The notes beneath the pieces are model-generated. The model was not told where the DNA came from. It did not search any database and worked only from the letters and a program-made list of their open reading frames with translations. Made by a program: the position numbers and the translations under genes. From Hydrogenophaga pseudoflava NBRC 102511 (GTDB taxonomy: Bacteria; Pseudomonadota; Gammaproteobacteria; Burkholderiales; Burkholderiaceae_C), in contig NZ_BCWQ01000010.1 of assembly GCF_001592285.1 (NCBI RefSeq), forward strand, positions 124,001 through 188,000: a stretch of 64,000 bases of DNA, given 5' to 3'. Below, in pieces: positions 1-10,075 of the stretch. Positions within the stretch are counted from its first letter, which is position 1. Every line of letters starts with the position of its first letter.

Positions 1-1132
1 TCGCCAGCCCGATGCCGTGCCCGGGGTAGTCGCTTTCGGCATGCAGCCGCTGGAACACGCCAAACAGACGGTCGGCGTGCTGCATGTCGAACCCGATGCC
101 GTTGTCCTCGACCGCGATCTCGTCCATGTCGATGCCTGCGCTGCAGGTGACCGAGACCCGCGGGCTGGGGTGCTTGCTGCTGTACTTGATCGCGTTGCCC
201 AGCAGGTTCTGGAACACGATGCGGATGAGCGCCGGATCGGCCCACACCCTCGCCTCGTCAGGCCACTCCAGCCGCGGCAGCCGGTCGGCGCCGCCCACCA
301 GCTGGGCGGCGATGTCCGCGAGCAGCGCCGGCAGGTCGACCCACTGGCAACGGGGCTCGGCCTGGCGGTTGCTCGAGTAGTCGAGCAGCGCCTCCATCAT
401 GACCGCCATCTTCGACCCCGCCTGCAGCACGGCCTCGACACAGCTTCGGGCTTCGGGGTCCTGGCCGACGCTGTCCAGTCCGAGCATCAGCTCGCCGTAG
501 CCCATCATGTGCCGCAGGGGCGTGCGCAGGTCGTGCGAAATGGAGTAGGCAAACGAGGCCAGCTGCCGGTTGGCCTCTTCCAGATGGGCCGTCTGCCGGG
601 CGACCTCCTGGGTCAGCGAGGCCGACAGGGATTCGAGCCGCTGCTCGTAGCGCATGCGGTCGATCTCGACCCCGGCCCGCGCCGCATGCATCTGGACCAG
701 CGCCCGCAGCTCCGCGGAGTCGGGCAGCAGCTTGTCGTCCAGCAGCACCAGCAGCCCGATGCCCTGGCCCTGGGTGTCGAAGATGGGCGCCCCCAGGTAG
801 CTGCTGACGCCCATCTCCTTGAGCAGCGCGTCCTCCGGGAACTCGGCGCAGACGTCGCCGGAGTAGACGCACATGCCTTTGCCGACGATGCTTTCGCAGG
901 GAGAGCCCGACAGGTCGTAGCTGAAGTTGGGCGAGAGCGCGCCGCCGATGGCGGTGGCCAGGGAGTGGACCGTCTGATCCTCCCCCGGGCCGATGACCCC
1001 CACGAACACGTACCGGACGCCCAGCAGCCGCCCGAGCCGGGACACCATGTTCTCGCAGCAGCGCAGCCCGACCGAGGTGTCGCCGGCCAGCTCGAGCAGG
1101 CCCTGCCGAAGCACGTGCTGTTCCTGATGCAT
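1..1132 (-). CDS. GAF-domain sensor histidine kinase, C-terminus cut by window edge
   Basis: Reading the minus strand from 1132 to the window edge gives an open frame of about 377 residues. Residues 1-155 resemble a GAF sensor domain. A short helical linker follows, then a HisKA dimerisation domain with the H-box SHDLRTPLRH (phospho-acceptor His near residue 200). The HATPase domain shows an N-box NLLGNAIKYS near residue 309, DNGIGF, and a G2 motif GHGIGLA just before the edge. There is no membrane segment, so it is probably a cytoplasmic kinase resembling bacteriophytochrome-type kinases, but with no chromophore region visible. The start is uncertain: the ATG at 1132 has no clear ribosome site and the frame stays open upstream. 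The ligand and partner regulator cannot be told from this window. Confidence 0.85.
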   Translation of the reverse strand, partial: MHQEQHVLRQGLLELAGDTSVGLRCCENMVSRLGRLLGVRYVFVGVIGPGEDQTVHSLATAIGGALSPNFSYDLSGSPCESIVGKGMCVYSGDVCAEFPEDALLKEMGVSSYLGAPIFDTQGQGIGLLVLLDDKLLPDSAELRALVQMHAARAGVEIDRMRYEQRLESLSASLTQEVARQTAHLEEANRQLASFAYSISHDLRTPLRHMMGYGELMLGLDSVGQDPEARSCVEAVLQAGSKMAVMMEALLDYSSNRQAEPRCQWVDLPALLADIAAQLVGGADRLPRLEWPDEARVWADPALIRIVFQNLLGNAIKYSSKHPSPRVSVTCSAGIDMDEIAVEDNGIGFDMQHADRLFGVFQRLHAESDYPGHGIGLA

Positions 1133-1207
1133 GCGATGACCCAAATGAAGCCTGTTACCTCGGCAGTTCGCCCCCGGACTTGAACCCTGATACGGCGCCG
1201 AGCCGAC

Positions 1208-1239
1208 AAAAAAGCCCGCACCCCGGAGAGGGAGCGGGC
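1208..1239 (-). terminator. Rho-independent terminator after ssb
   Basis: On the minus strand the stem GCCCGC/GCGGGC (1234-1239 with 1214-1219) is followed directly by six U residues (1208-1213). It lies about 30 bases after the ssb stop and before the sensor kinase, so it separates the two transcription units. Confidence 0.8.
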
Positions 1240-1269
1240 CTGGTGAGCGGTGGGGCCGTCTCCTTCGAA

Positions 1270-1770
1270 TCAGAACGGGATGTCGTCGTCCATGTCGTCG
1301 AAACCACTGGCCGGACGGGCGGCCGCCGGAGCGGGGGCCGGTGCCGGACGGGGCGCGGGCGCCTGGCGCGGAGCGGCGGCCGGACGGCTGTAGCCGCCAC
1401 CACCACCGCCCTCGTCGCCACCGCCCATGCCTTCGCGGCCGCCGAGCAGCTGCAGTTCGGTGGCGATGATGTCCACGGTGTTCTTTTCCACGCCGGTGGC
1501 CTTGTCCACATAGGTGCCGTACTTCAGGCGGCCTTCGACATAGATCGGGCGGCCCTTCTTGACGTATTCGCCGGCGATTTCGGCCAGGCGGTCGTAGAAG
1601 GTGACGCGGTGCCACTGGGTGTCTTCGATGGTCTCGCCGCTGTTGCGGTCCTTGCGCCGGCTGGAGGTGGCCACGCTCACGTTGGCCACCGCCTGGCCCG
1701 AGGGCAGGTAACGGATTTCGGGGTCGCGGCCGCAGTTGCCGACGAGGATGACTTTGTTGACGGATGCCAT
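1270..1770 (-). CDS. ssb: Single-stranded DNA-binding protein SSB
   Basis: This 166-residue protein coats single-stranded DNA in replication, repair and recombination. Residues 1-110 are the OB fold, opening [18 protein letters not shown] and including the conserved TQWHRV segment. A Gly/Pro/Ala-rich disordered linker follows. The acidic C-terminal tip DMDDDIPF recruits partner proteins such as PriA, Exo I and UvrD. Length and ends match chromosomal betaproteobacterial SSB. The start codon follows an AGGG-type ribosome site, and a strong terminator sits just downstream. Confidence 0.97.
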   Translation of the reverse strand: MASVNKVILVGNCGRDPEIRYLPSGQAVANVSVATSSRRKDRNSGETIEDTQWHRVTFYDRLAEIAGEYVKKGRPIYVEGRLKYGTYVDKATGVEKNTVDIIATELQLLGGREGMGGGDEGGGGGGYSRPAAAPRQAPAPRPAPAPAPAAARPASGFDDMDDDIPF

Positions 1771-1931
1771 GGATGAACCCTGCTGAACTGGAACCAGGCG
1801 CCGCGACGGCGCCGGGGCGGTCGGACATTGTGCCGCAAGTGCCCTTCTTCCCCGCCGTCCGACCCGCGAAGACGACCTGTGAACTGAGATAAACCGGCCG
1901 GGGGCACGCTTGCTTCTACACTGCGGGGCCC

Positions 1932-3311
1932 ATGAAAGGTGAGCCGGACTTTTTCCAGAACCTGCAGGACGAGCTGTCGGACGGACGGGGCTGGCTGGAC
2001 CGGTCGATCGTGCTGGCCTATGCCGTTGCCGCCGGCCTGTGCGTGGTGATCTTCACCCTGATGAGCGAAACCGCCTTCGAGTGGTTCGCGCACCTGCATG
2101 CCCGGTCGCCCTGGGCGGTCCTGATCTGGACCCCGGCATTGACCGCCTTCATCGTCTGGGCCACACGCCGCTTCGCGCCCGGCGCCGCCGGCTCCGGCAT
2201 TCCGCAGGTGATGACGGCCCTCGACCCCCACCTGCCACGCGACATGCGCCAGCGGTTCGTGTCGATCCGCCTGACCGTGGCCAAGATGCTGCTCGGCTCC
2301 ATGAGCCTGCTCGCCGGACTGTCGGCCGGGCGCGAGGGGCCTTCCGTGCAGGTGGCCGCAGGTGTGATGCACAACGCGCGCCGCTGGCTGCGCCCCGGCT
2401 CGGGGATGAACGATCACGCCCTGCTGGTCGCCGGCGGGGCGGCCGGCATCGCGGCAGCGTTCAATGCGCCGCTGGCCGGCGTGGTGTTCGCCATAGAGGA
2501 ACTGTCCAAGAAACTCGAGTCGCGCAACAGCGGCCTGATCATCGCGGCCATCGTCCTGGCAGGCCTGGTGAGCATTTCGGCTTTTGGCAACCTCAGCTAT
2601 TTCGGTTCGGTGGCCGTGACCCGGCTGGGCTGGGGCGCCCTGCTGCCCGGCCTGTCGGTGGCCATCGCCTGTGGTGTGCTCGGCGGCCTGTTTGCGCGGC
2701 TGCTGGCCGCCTCGGCGGCGGGCATGCCCGACCGCTTCAGCGCCTTCCGCAAGCGGTACCCGGTGCGCTTTGCCGCCGGCTGCGGGCTGCTGATCGCCAT
2801 CATCGGCCTGGTCACGGACGGCGCCACCTTCGGGGCCGGTGCCGAAGAAGTGCGGCACATGCTGGCCGGCGAGAGCGACGCGTCCCGTCTGTATGTGCTG
2901 CTCAAATTCGTCGCCACCTGGCTGACCACCTGGAGCGGCGTGCCCGGCGGCATCTTCGCGCCCTCGCTGTCCATTGGTGCCGGCGTCGGCCACGACATGG
3001 CCCAGCTGGTGGCGGGCGCGCAGTTCCAGACCCTGGCACCGAGCCTGATCGCCATGGGCATGGCCGGCTTCCTGGCTGCGGCCACGCAGGCGCCGCTGAC
3101 CTCGTTCATCATCGTGATGGAGATGATCGACGGCCGTCCGATGGTGCTGAGCCTGATGGCCTCGGCCATGATCGCCAGCCTGATCGCGCGTCTGATCAGC
3201 CGCCCGCTTTACAGCACGCTGTCGGGGCTGATGATGCGGCCCCTGCGCGAAGCACAGGCCCGCGCACGGGAGGCGAAGGAAACCGCGCCCCCGCCGGACG
3301 GCGCCAGCTGA
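1932..3311 (+). CDS. clcA: ClC-family chloride/proton antiporter
   Basis: The 459-residue, multi-helix inner-membrane protein carries every ClC selectivity element: GSGIPQV near residue 93, GREGPSVQ near 135 (its Glu is the external gate), GGIFAP near 337, and a Tyr in RPLYSTL near 423. A Glu in AIEEL near 186 matches the internal proton-path Glu of exchanger-type ClCs, so Cl-/H+ exchange is more likely than a passive channel. The cytoplasmic tail is short and lacks CBS domains. In enteric bacteria ClcA supports extreme acid resistance; the role here is not known. It is convergent with the MFS gene, with only 15 bases between the stops. Confidence 0.9.
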   Translation: MKGEPDFFQNLQDELSDGRGWLDRSIVLAYAVAAGLCVVIFTLMSETAFEWFAHLHARSPWAVLIWTPALTAFIVWATRRFAPGAAGSGIPQVMTALDPHLPRDMRQRFVSIRLTVAKMLLGSMSLLAGLSAGREGPSVQVAAGVMHNARRWLRPGSGMNDHALLVAGGAAGIAAAFNAPLAGVVFAIEELSKKLESRNSGLIIAAIVLAGLVSISAFGNLSYFGSVAVTRLGWGALLPGLSVAIACGVLGGLFARLLAASAAGMPDRFSAFRKRYPVRFAAGCGLLIAIIGLVTDGATFGAGAEEVRHMLAGESDASRLYVLLKFVATWLTTWSGVPGGIFAPSLSIGAGVGHDMAQLVAGAQFQTLAPSLIAMGMAGFLAAATQAPLTSFIIVMEMIDGRPMVLSLMASAMIASLIARLISRPLYSTLSGLMMRPLREAQARAREAKETAPPPDGAS

Positions 3312-3326
3312 GTCCGGAACGGTGTT

Positions 3327-4598
3327 TCAGCCCTTCGGCGCGGGCGCCTTCATCGGCCAGGCCACCACGAACCAGACCAGCGTCGCCACCGCACAGGCGG
3401 CGAACAGGCCAGTCGGCCCCTGGGTGCGGGCCAGCCAGCCGCCGACGGCGCCGCCGACAAAGAAACCCACCGACTGCAGCGTGTTGTAGACCCCCAGCGC
3501 GGCGCCGCGCGCATGGGCCGGCGCCAGCTTGGACACGAGGCTGGGCTGGCTGGCTTCCATCATGTTGAAACCGATGAAGAACACGAACAGCAGGCCGCCC
3601 AGGGTCCACAGGCCCGGTGCTGCGCCGGCCACGGCCCACAGGCCCAGCTGCACCGCCAGGATCAGGCCGATGGACACCAGGAAGGCCGCGCGCAACCGGC
3701 CTTTGCGCTCCATGGGGAACAGCACGCCGCCCATGACCAGCAGCGAGGCCGCCACCGCGGGCAGGTAGACCTGCCAGTGGTCCGCCTTGGCCAGTCCGGC
3801 GTCCACCAGCAGCGCGGGCAGCGCCATCCACATGGCCAGTTGCACCGCGTGCAGCACGAACACCCCCAGGTTCAGGCGCAGCAGGCCGGCGTGGCGCAGC
3901 ACCTCGCCCAGGCCGCCGCGCACCTGCTGCATGTCCGACGGCTTGTGAACCACCGGCTCGGGTGGTGCCACCCACAGCACCACGGCGATGCCCAGCAGCG
4001 CCAGCGCGCAGGTCATGGTGAAGATGCCCGAGAGGCCAACCCAGCCGGCCAGCAGCGGGGCGATCACCAGCGACAGCGCGAACATCAACGCGATGCTGGC
4101 GCCCACCATGGCCATGGCCTTGGTGCGCACGGCGTCGCGCGTGACGTCGGCCAGAAAGGCGGTGACCGCGGCCGAGATGGCGCCCGCGCCCTGCACCGCG
4201 CGGCCGACGGCCAGCCAGGTGAGGTCCGGCGCCCAGGCGGCGATGGCACTGCCCACCGCGAACAGCAGCAGGCCGGCGACGATGGTGCGCTTGCGGCCGA
4301 AGCGGTCGGACGCGGTGCCGAAGGGGATCTGGAGGAAGGCCTGGGTCAGGCCATACAGGCCCATGGCGAAGCCCACCCGCGCCGGATCGTCGCCGCCGGG
4401 CAGGCGGGCGGCCTCGAGCGCGAACACCGGCAGCACGATGAACAGGCCCAGCATGCGCAGCGCGAACACCAGGGCCAGTGAGGCGCTGGCGCGGCGCTCG
4501 TCGGGTGTCATGCGGGAGGAGTCGGTCGAATCCGGGGTGGCGGTGGTCGGGGACACGGCGGAATGTGCGGTCGAGGCAAAGGCGTGATTGTCGGTCAT
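3327..4598 (-). CDS. MFS transporter (drug/metabolite efflux type)
   Basis: The 423-residue membrane protein has a hydrophobicity pattern consistent with 12 helices. An N-terminal hydrophilic stretch of about 35 residues precedes helix 1 ([19 protein letters not shown]). The loop between helices 2 and 3 shows the MFS motif A-like [12 protein letters not shown]. The first half resembles YceL/Bcr-like and arabinose-efflux-type permeases. I chose the ATG at 4598 (MTDNHAF) because the open frame upstream runs into uvrA on the other strand. It is transcribed divergently from uvrA across about 43 bases, an arrangement with uvrA and ssb nearby that I associate with betaproteobacteria. The substrate cannot be told. 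Confidence 0.88.
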   Translation of the reverse strand: MTDNHAFASTAHSAVSPTTATPDSTDSSRMTPDERRASASLALVFALRMLGLFIVLPVFALEAARLPGGDDPARVGFAMGLYGLTQAFLQIPFGTASDRFGRKRTIVAGLLLFAVGSAIAAWAPDLTWLAVGRAVQGAGAISAAVTAFLADVTRDAVRTKAMAMVGASIALMFALSLVIAPLLAGWVGLSGIFTMTCALALLGIAVVLWVAPPEPVVHKPSDMQQVRGGLGEVLRHAGLLRLNLGVFVLHAVQLAMWMALPALLVDAGLAKADHWQVYLPAVAASLLVMGGVLFPMERKGRLRAAFLVSIGLILAVQLGLWAVAGAAPGLWTLGGLLFVFFIGFNMMEASQPSLVSKLAPAHARGAALGVYNTLQSVGFFVGGAVGGWLARTQGPTGLFAACAVATLVWFVVAWPMKAPAPKG

Positions 4599-4641
4599 GG
4601 CGCGCCCCGGGGTTTGGCCGGGAAAGGACCGGCCTCTTATC

Positions 4642-7600
4642 ATGTCGGGTTGCCCATCTGATGCCCCTCCCGTGGATTCCAAGCTCACCGCCCCCGCCGC
4701 CCACCCCACCGCCACCACCCTGTCGGTGCGCGGCGCGCGCACGCACAACCTCAAGAACATCGACCTGGACATCCCCAAGCAGTCGCTGGTGGTGATCACC
4801 GGCCTGTCGGGTTCGGGCAAGTCCAGCCTGGCCTTCGACACGCTGTACGCCGAGGGCCAGCGCCGCTATGTGGAGAGCCTGAGCGCCTACGCGCGGCAGT
4901 TCCTGCAGCTGATGGACAAGCCCGACGTGGACCTGATCGAAGGCCTGTCGCCCGCCATCGCCATCGAGCAGAAGGCCACCAGCCACAACCCGCGCTCCAC
5001 CGTGGGCACGGTGACCGAGATTCACGACTACCTGCGCCTGCTCTACGCCCGCGCCGGCACGCCCTATTGCCCGGACCACGACCTGCCGCTGGCGTCGCAG
5101 AGCGTGGCGCAGATGGTGGACACGGTGCTGGCCCTGCCCGAAGGCACCCGGCTGATGATCCTGGCGCCGGTGGCGCGCGAGAAGAAGGGCGAGTTCGCCG
5201 ATCTGTTCGCCGAGATGCAGGCCCAGGGCTATGTGCGCTTCCGCCTGAACGGCGAGGTGGTCGAGGCCGAAGCCCTGCCGGCGCTGAAGAAGACCGAGAA
5301 GCACAACATCGACGTGGTGATCGACCGCATCAAGGTGCGCTCCGCCGACGAAGAAGGCGCGAATCCACAGCGTCAGCGCCTGGCCGAAAGCTTTGAAGCG
5401 GCCTTGCGTCTGGCCGAAGGCCGCGCGCTGACGGTGGACATGGACACCGGCGCCGAGCAGGCGTTTTCGGCCAAGTTCGCCTGCCCGGTCTGCACCCACA
5501 CCGTGGGCGAGCTGGAGCCGCGCCTGTTCTCGTTCAACTCGCCCCTGGGCGCCTGCCCGGCCTGCGACGGCATCGGCCACACCGAGGTGTTCGACGCCGA
5601 GCGCGTGGTCGCCTTCCCCACACTGAGCCTGGCCAGCGGCGCCATCAAGGGCTGGGACCGGCGCAACGGCTACTACTTCGCGATGATCGAGAGCCTGGCG
5701 GCGCACTACGGTTTCGACCCCGAGGCGCCGTGGGAATCGTTGCCGGACAAGGTGCGGCAGGTGCTGCTCTACGGTTCGGGTGAGGAAGAGATCAAATTCA
5801 GCTACGCGCTGGAATCGGGCGAGCGCGCGGGCAAGAAGGTCACGAAGAAACACCCCTTCGAAGGCATCATCCGCAACTTCGAGCGCCGCTACCGCGAGAC
5901 CGATTCGGTCGCGGTGCGCGAAGAGCTGGCGCGCTACCGCAGCACCCAGCCCTGCCCCGAATGCGGCGGCACGCGGCTGCGCAAGGAAGCGCGCCATGTG
6001 TTCGTGGGCGACGGCGAACAGCGCCAGCCGATCTACAAGGTCAGCCACATCACCCTGGGCGAGGCGCTGGACTACTTCCGTCGCCTCGAACTGCAGGGGG
6101 CCAAGGCCGACATCGCCGCGCGCGTGGTGAACGAAATCCGCCAGCGCCTGAAGTTCCTCAACGACGTGGGCCTGAACTACCTGAGCCTGGACCGCAGCGC
6201 CGACACACTCAGCGGCGGCGAGGCCCAGCGCATCCGACTGGCCAGCCAGATCGGCTCGGGTCTGTCGGGCGTGATGTACGTGCTGGACGAGCCCAGCATC
6301 GGCCTGCACCAGCGCGACAACGACCGCCTGATCGGCACGCTGCAGCACCTGCGCGACCTGGGCAACACCGTGCTGGTGGTCGAGCACGACGAGGACATGA
6401 TCCGCACCGCCGACCACGTGATCGACATCGGACCCGGCGCGGGCGTGCACGGCGGGCGCGTGATGTCGCAGGGCACGCCGGCGGTGGTGATGGCCGATCC
6501 GAATTCACTCACCGGCCAGTACCTCAGCGGTACCAAGCAGATCGCGGTGCCCGCGCGGCGCACGCCCTGGCTGCCGGTGATCAAGCCCGAGGTGAAGGCG
6601 GCGCCGGTCAAGTCGAGGTTTCCCATGAGCCCGGCCGCCGAGCGCCGCGCCGAACGCCAGGCCTCGCACGAGGCCACGCTGGGCGAGCTGCAGGAAATCC
6701 GCGTGCGCGGCGCCAAGGGCCACAACCTCAAGGACGTGAGCGTGGCCTTCCCGGTCGGGCTGCTGACCTGCGTGACCGGCGTCTCCGGCTCGGGCAAATC
6801 GACGCTGGTCAACGACACGCTGTACGCCGCGGTGGCGCGCACGCTCTACCGCTCGCACGACGAGCCGGCCGAACACGAGGCCATCGAGGGCATCGAACAC
6901 TTCGACAAGGTCATCAACGTCGACCAGAGCCCCATCGGCCGCACGCCACGCAGCAACCCCGCCACCTACACCGGCCTGTTCACCGGCATCCGCGAGCTGA
7001 TGGCCGAGGTGCCGACCGCGCGCGAACGCGGCTACGGGCCGGGCCGTTTCAGTTTCAACGTGGCCGGCGGCCGCTGCGAGGCCTGCCAGGGCGACGGCGT
7101 GGTCAAGGTGGAGATGCACTTCCTGCCCGATGTCTATGTGCCCTGCGAGGTCTGCCACGGCCGGCGCTACAACCGCGAGACGCTGGAGGTCCAGTACAAG
7201 GGCCGCAACATCGCGCAGATCCTGGACATGACGGTTGAGCAGGCGGCCGAGTTCTTCAGCGCCGTGCCCACCCTGCACCGCAAGCTGCAGACCCTGCTGG
7301 ACGTGGGCCTGAGCTATGTGCGCCTGGGCCAGAGCGCCACCACGCTCTCGGGCGGTGAGGCGCAGCGCGTCAAGCTGGCCCAGGAGCTGAGCAAGCGCGA
7401 CACCGGCCGCACGCTCTACATCCTGGACGAGCCGACCACCGGCCTGCACTTCGCCGACATCGAGCTGCTGCTCAAGGTCTTGCACCAGCTGCGCGACGCG
7501 GGCAACACCATCGTCGTGATCGAGCACAACCTTGATGTGATCAAGACCGCCGACTGGCTGATCGACATGGGCCCCGAAGGCGGCTCGGGCGGTGGCACGG

Positions 7601-7686
7601 TGGTGGTGCAGGGCACGCCGGAAGACGTGGCGGCCTGCGAGGCCAGCCACACCGGGCGCTATCTGGCGCGCTTGCTCAGTCGCTGA
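4642..7686 (+). CDS. uvrA: Excinuclease ABC subunit A
   Basis: UvrA is the damage-recognition ATPase of nucleotide excision repair and works with UvrB and UvrC. The 1014-residue protein has the full doubled ABC layout. First are Walker [10 protein letters not shown] near residue 54, a zinc module with CPVC and CPAC pairs near 280-310, and signature LSGGEAQRI near 522. Then come the second Walker [10 protein letters not shown] near 713, the zinc finger CEAC...CEVC near 812-840, and signature LSGGEAQRV near 901. A basic, proline-rich spacer of about 50 residues near 630-680 makes it longer than the 940-residue E. coli protein. The start is probably ATG 4642; GTG 4672 is possible. SOS control is usual elsewhere, but I could not confirm a LexA box in the short upstream gap. 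Confidence 0.97.
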   Translation: MSGCPSDAPPVDSKLTAPAAHPTATTLSVRGARTHNLKNIDLDIPKQSLVVITGLSGSGKSSLAFDTLYAEGQRRYVESLSAYARQFLQLMDKPDVDLIEGLSPAIAIEQKATSHNPRSTVGTVTEIHDYLRLLYARAGTPYCPDHDLPLASQSVAQMVDTVLALPEGTRLMILAPVAREKKGEFADLFAEMQAQGYVRFRLNGEVVEAEALPALKKTEKHNIDVVIDRIKVRSADEEGANPQRQRLAESFEAALRLAEGRALTVDMDTGAEQAFSAKFACPVCTHTVGELEPRLFSFNSPLGACPACDGIGHTEVFDAERVVAFPTLSLASGAIKGWDRRNGYYFAMIESLAAHYGFDPEAPWESLPDKVRQVLLYGSGEEEIKFSYALESGERAGKKVTKKHPFEGIIRNFERRYRETDSVAVREELARYRSTQPCPECGGTRLRKEARHVFVGDGEQRQPIYKVSHITLGEALDYFRRLELQGAKADIAARVVNEIRQRLKFLNDVGLNYLSLDRSADTLSGGEAQRIRLASQIGSGLSGVMYVLDEPSIGLHQRDNDRLIGTLQHLRDLGNTVLVVEHDEDMIRTADHVIDIGPGAGVHGGRVMSQGTPAVVMADPNSLTGQYLSGTKQIAVPARRTPWLPVIKPEVKAAPVKSRFPMSPAAERRAERQASHEATLGELQEIRVRGAKGHNLKDVSVAFPVGLLTCVTGVSGSGKSTLVNDTLYAAVARTLYRSHDEPAEHEAIEGIEHFDKVINVDQSPIGRTPRSNPATYTGLFTGIRELMAEVPTARERGYGPGRFSFNVAGGRCEACQGDGVVKVEMHFLPDVYVPCEVCHGRRYNRETLEVQYKGRNIAQILDMTVEQAAEFFSAVPTLHRKLQTLLDVGLSYVRLGQSATTLSGGEAQRVKLAQELSKRDTGRTLYILDEPTTGLHFADIELLLKVLHQLRDAGNTIVVIEHNLDVIKTADWLIDMGPEGGSGGGTVVVQGTPEDVAACEASHTGRYLARLLSR

Positions 7687-7689
7687 GGA

Positions 7690-8514
7690 TCAGCGCTTGC
7701 CGCGGAAAGCGATGCCGGCGCTGATCGAATGCGTCGTCTTGCGGCCCACCAGCGGGCTGCGCGAGGGCGCCGACAGCATGCGCGAGAGGTCCAGGCCACC
7801 GAACAGCACCCAGTGCTCGCTCAGCACATGGGTGTACTGCAGGCTGGTGCGCATGTTCTCCCAGCCACTGCTGAGGGTGAAGGGCGAACGCCCGACGCTC
7901 TGAGCCGTTTCGGGCGTGATGCCGTAATGGGTCTGCAGGTAGGTCTCGTTGCCGTAGGTCGCGCCCAGCCCGAAGTCCCAGTAGCTGTGTTCCGTCAACG
8001 GGTGGCGGTAGCCGAGCCCGGCCGACAGCCGGGACCCGCCCCGCCGCCCCAGCAGGTCCTTGTCGATGCTGGTGCTCCAGCTCCAGCGCTCGCCCAGCGC
8101 CGAGCCGGTGGAAATGCGGGCGCGCAGGGTGGACGGAATGTCGGGCAGGCCGCGAAAGCGGGGGTCGCCACCGAAGTCGCGCCCGTTGTCCATGCGCAGG
8201 GAAGCGCCCAGGCGCCAGTCGTTGAAGATGCCGAAGTCGGCGCTGACCCCGGTTTCCAGTTCCTCCCGGCCCGCCTTGAGCAGGCTGGAGGCGCGGGAGC
8301 GCGACACCCGGAAAGGCCCCAGCTGGAAGGCCCACATGGGCTTGAAGTCGTAGCGCACCGGCGCGTCGCCGATGTGTCCGTTGCCGGACACGACCGAGGC
8401 GCCGATCAGGTAATCGCCTTCGATGGTGAGCCAGTCATCGTCGGCAGCAGACGCGGCGACGGCGGACGCACACAAAACCAGACCCAGGCCCGAGCGATGA
8501 CAAATGGACAGCAT
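7690..8514 (-). CDS. MipA/OmpV-family outer-membrane protein
   Basis: The 274-residue protein has an N-terminal signal peptide ending near the Ala-rich VAASAADD. The mature part is full of alternating beta-strand patterns. The C-terminal third follows the MipA/OmpV pattern: a YGITPETA segment, then a Trp/Leu-rich strand pair, a SPLVGRKTT loop and a terminal barrel strand. MipA in E. coli scaffolds murein hydrolases and synthases, while OmpV relatives act as porins or adhesins. Which role applies here cannot be told. It is convergent with uvrA, with 3 bases between the stops. Confidence 0.8.
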   Translation of the reverse strand: MLSICHRSGLGLVLCASAVAASAADDDWLTIEGDYLIGASVVSGNGHIGDAPVRYDFKPMWAFQLGPFRVSRSRASSLLKAGREELETGVSADFGIFNDWRLGASLRMDNGRDFGGDPRFRGLPDIPSTLRARISTGSALGERWSWSTSIDKDLLGRRGGSRLSAGLGYRHPLTEHSYWDFGLGATYGNETYLQTHYGITPETAQSVGRSPFTLSSGWENMRTSLQYTHVLSEHWVLFGGLDLSRMLSAPSRSPLVGRKTTHSISAGIAFRGKR

Positions 8515-8553
8515 GGGCGCAGATCATAGCCACCCAACATGAAGGGCCCCACG

Positions 8554-8572
8554 GATGCCCCGGCGGGGCGTC
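8554..8572. terminator. GC hairpin between GST gene and mipA-like gene
   Basis: GATGCCCC and GGGGCGTC (8554-8561 and 8565-8572) can form an 8-pair stem with one G-T and a 3-base loop. It lies 3' of the GST stop on the minus strand. No U run follows, so termination is only suggested. Confidence 0.3.
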
Positions 8573-8583
8573 CGGCATTGGGT

Positions 8584-9213
8584 TCAGGCCCGTGCGGCGG
8601 GGCGCTGCGCGACCCGGTCGCGCCAGGCTTGCAAGGCGGAAAACCCTTGCTCGCCGGCGTTGAAGCGCATCAGTTTCGCGAACTCGATGGCACAGAACGC
8701 AGTGATGTCGGCGATCGTGAAGCGCTCGCCCGCCATCCAGGGCTGGCGCTGCAGCTCGGCATCCAGCCAGGCCGCGGTCTCGCGCAGCTTCTCGCCCTGC
8801 GAGCGGCCGAAGTCGGGGAACTGCGGCTGCTCCAGCGGCGCCAGGCCTGGGTGGGTGTGGCGCACGCAGTTGGCGATGGGCAGCAGGAAGTACCACTCGA
8901 TGCGCCGGTCGGCCATCTCGATGAAGGCCCGCTCGGTGGCGTCCACGCCCATCAGGTTGGGCTCGGGGTGCTGCCCTTCGATCCAGGTGCAGATGGCCCG
9001 GGTTTCGGTCAGCACGCGCCCGTCGTCGAATTCCAGCGCGGGGATGCGCGCCAGCGGACTCTTGGCGCGGAAGGCGGCGCTCTTGTGTTCCTGGGCGTTG
9101 AGGTCGACGTTCACCAGTTCGATGCCGGCCGCGGCCAGGTCGATGCCCTTTTCGGCCAGGAACATCTGCACCCGGCGCGGGTTGGGGGCCCGGGGCGACA
9201 CGTAGAGCTTCAT
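8584..9213 (-). CDS. Glutathione S-transferase family protein
   Basis: The 209-residue cytosolic protein has an N-terminal thioredoxin-like domain (residues 1-80) starting MKLYVSPRAPNPRRV. It has the cis-Pro segment ARIPALE near 58 and the glutathione-binding acid pair in LTETRAIC near 69. The C-terminal all-helical domain ends with the folding motif FTIADITAFCAIEF near 167. The family conjugates glutathione to electrophiles or reduces peroxides and disulfides; no specific substrate can be assigned. It lies 13 bases downstream of pyrF, so co-transcription is likely. It is not of the maleylpyruvate isomerase (zeta) type as far as I can see. Confidence 0.88.
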   Translation of the reverse strand: MKLYVSPRAPNPRRVQMFLAEKGIDLAAAGIELVNVDLNAQEHKSAAFRAKSPLARIPALEFDDGRVLTETRAICTWIEGQHPEPNLMGVDATERAFIEMADRRIEWYFLLPIANCVRHTHPGLAPLEQPQFPDFGRSQGEKLRETAAWLDAELQRQPWMAGERFTIADITAFCAIEFAKLMRFNAGEQGFSALQAWRDRVAQRPAARA

Positions 9214-9226
9214 GGTCGGCCTCCGT

Positions 9227-10066
9227 TCAGGCCTTGGCCGCGTTCAGGACCTCGCGCGTGCGCAGCGCCTCGGCGCGCGCGGCGGCCGCGAAGTCGGCGC
9301 CACCGGACGCGTACAGCACGGCGCGCGAGCTGTTGACGATCACCGGGCCGGTGGTCGCCCCGCCCCGGGTGCGGTAACCGGCGCGGATGGTGGCCACCGC
9401 GTCGCCGCCCTGCGCGCCCACACCGGGAATCAGCAGCGGCAGGGTCGGGGCCAGTTCGCGCACGCGCTCGATCTCGGCCGGGTAGGTGGCGCCGACCACC
9501 AGACCCAGCTGGCCGTTGAGGTTCCACGGCCCTTGCGCGAGGCCGGCCACGTGTTCGTACAGCCGCGGCTGGCCGTCCACCGAGGCCAGGCGCTGGTTCT
9601 GCAGGTCGTCGCCGCCGGGGTTGGAGGTGCGGCAGAGCAGGAAGGCGCCCTTGCCGGGGTACTTCAGATAGGGCTGGACCGAGTCGAAGCCCATGAAGGG
9701 CGAGAGGGTCACGGCATCGGCGCCGTAGCGCTCAAAAGCCTCGATGGCGTACTGCTCGGCGGTGCTGCCGATGTCGCCGCGCTTGGCGTCCAGGATCACC
9801 GGCACCTGCGGCGCCACCGCCTTCATGTGCCGCATCAGCTTTTCGAGCTGGTCCTCGGCGCGGTGCGCGGCGAAGTAGGCGATCTGCGGCTTGAAGGCGA
9901 TCACGGTGTCGGCCGTGGCCTCGACGATGGCGGCGCAGAAGTCGTAGATCTTCGAGGCGTCGCCCTTCAGGCCGGCCGGGAATTTCGCGGGGTCGGGGTC
10001 GAGGCCGACGCAGAGCAGGGACTGGTTCTGGCGCTCTGCCGCGCCCAGCATGTCGAGGAAGGTCAT
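9227..10066 (-). CDS. pyrF: Orotidine 5'-phosphate decarboxylase
   Basis: The enzyme catalyses the last step of UMP synthesis, OMP decarboxylation. The 279-residue protein belongs to the longer OMPDC subfamily 2. Near residue 92 it carries the catalytic tetrad segment [11 protein letters not shown] (Asp-Lys-Asp). It begins with the substrate loop [12 protein letters not shown] and ends with a phosphate-binding region including [10 protein letters not shown] near 206. The start ATG is well placed after a short spacer from the cotH-like gene, with 9 bases between that gene's stop (10076) and this start. Both could share a transcript, although they are functionally unrelated. Confidence 0.96.
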   Translation of the reverse strand: MTFLDMLGAAERQNQSLLCVGLDPDPAKFPAGLKGDASKIYDFCAAIVEATADTVIAFKPQIAYFAAHRAEDQLEKLMRHMKAVAPQVPVILDAKRGDIGSTAEQYAIEAFERYGADAVTLSPFMGFDSVQPYLKYPGKGAFLLCRTSNPGGDDLQNQRLASVDGQPRLYEHVAGLAQGPWNLNGQLGLVVGATYPAEIERVRELAPTLPLLIPGVGAQGGDAVATIRAGYRTRGGATTGPVIVNSSRAVLYASGGADFAAAARAEALRTREVLNAAKA

Positions 10067-10075
10067 CCCCGAATT

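Noticed and set aside
613..1221. Minus-strand open frames at the left edge (258-872 and 613-1221)
   Set aside because: Both are wrong-frame readings. The third frame gives a continuous GAF/HisKA/HATPase kinase running off the window.
3196..6450. A 1084-codon minus-strand open frame across clcA, the MFS gene and uvrA
   Set aside because: It is an antisense shadow created by high GC. Its composition is low-complexity (His, Arg, Ala, Val) and it lies over well-identified genes on their own frames.
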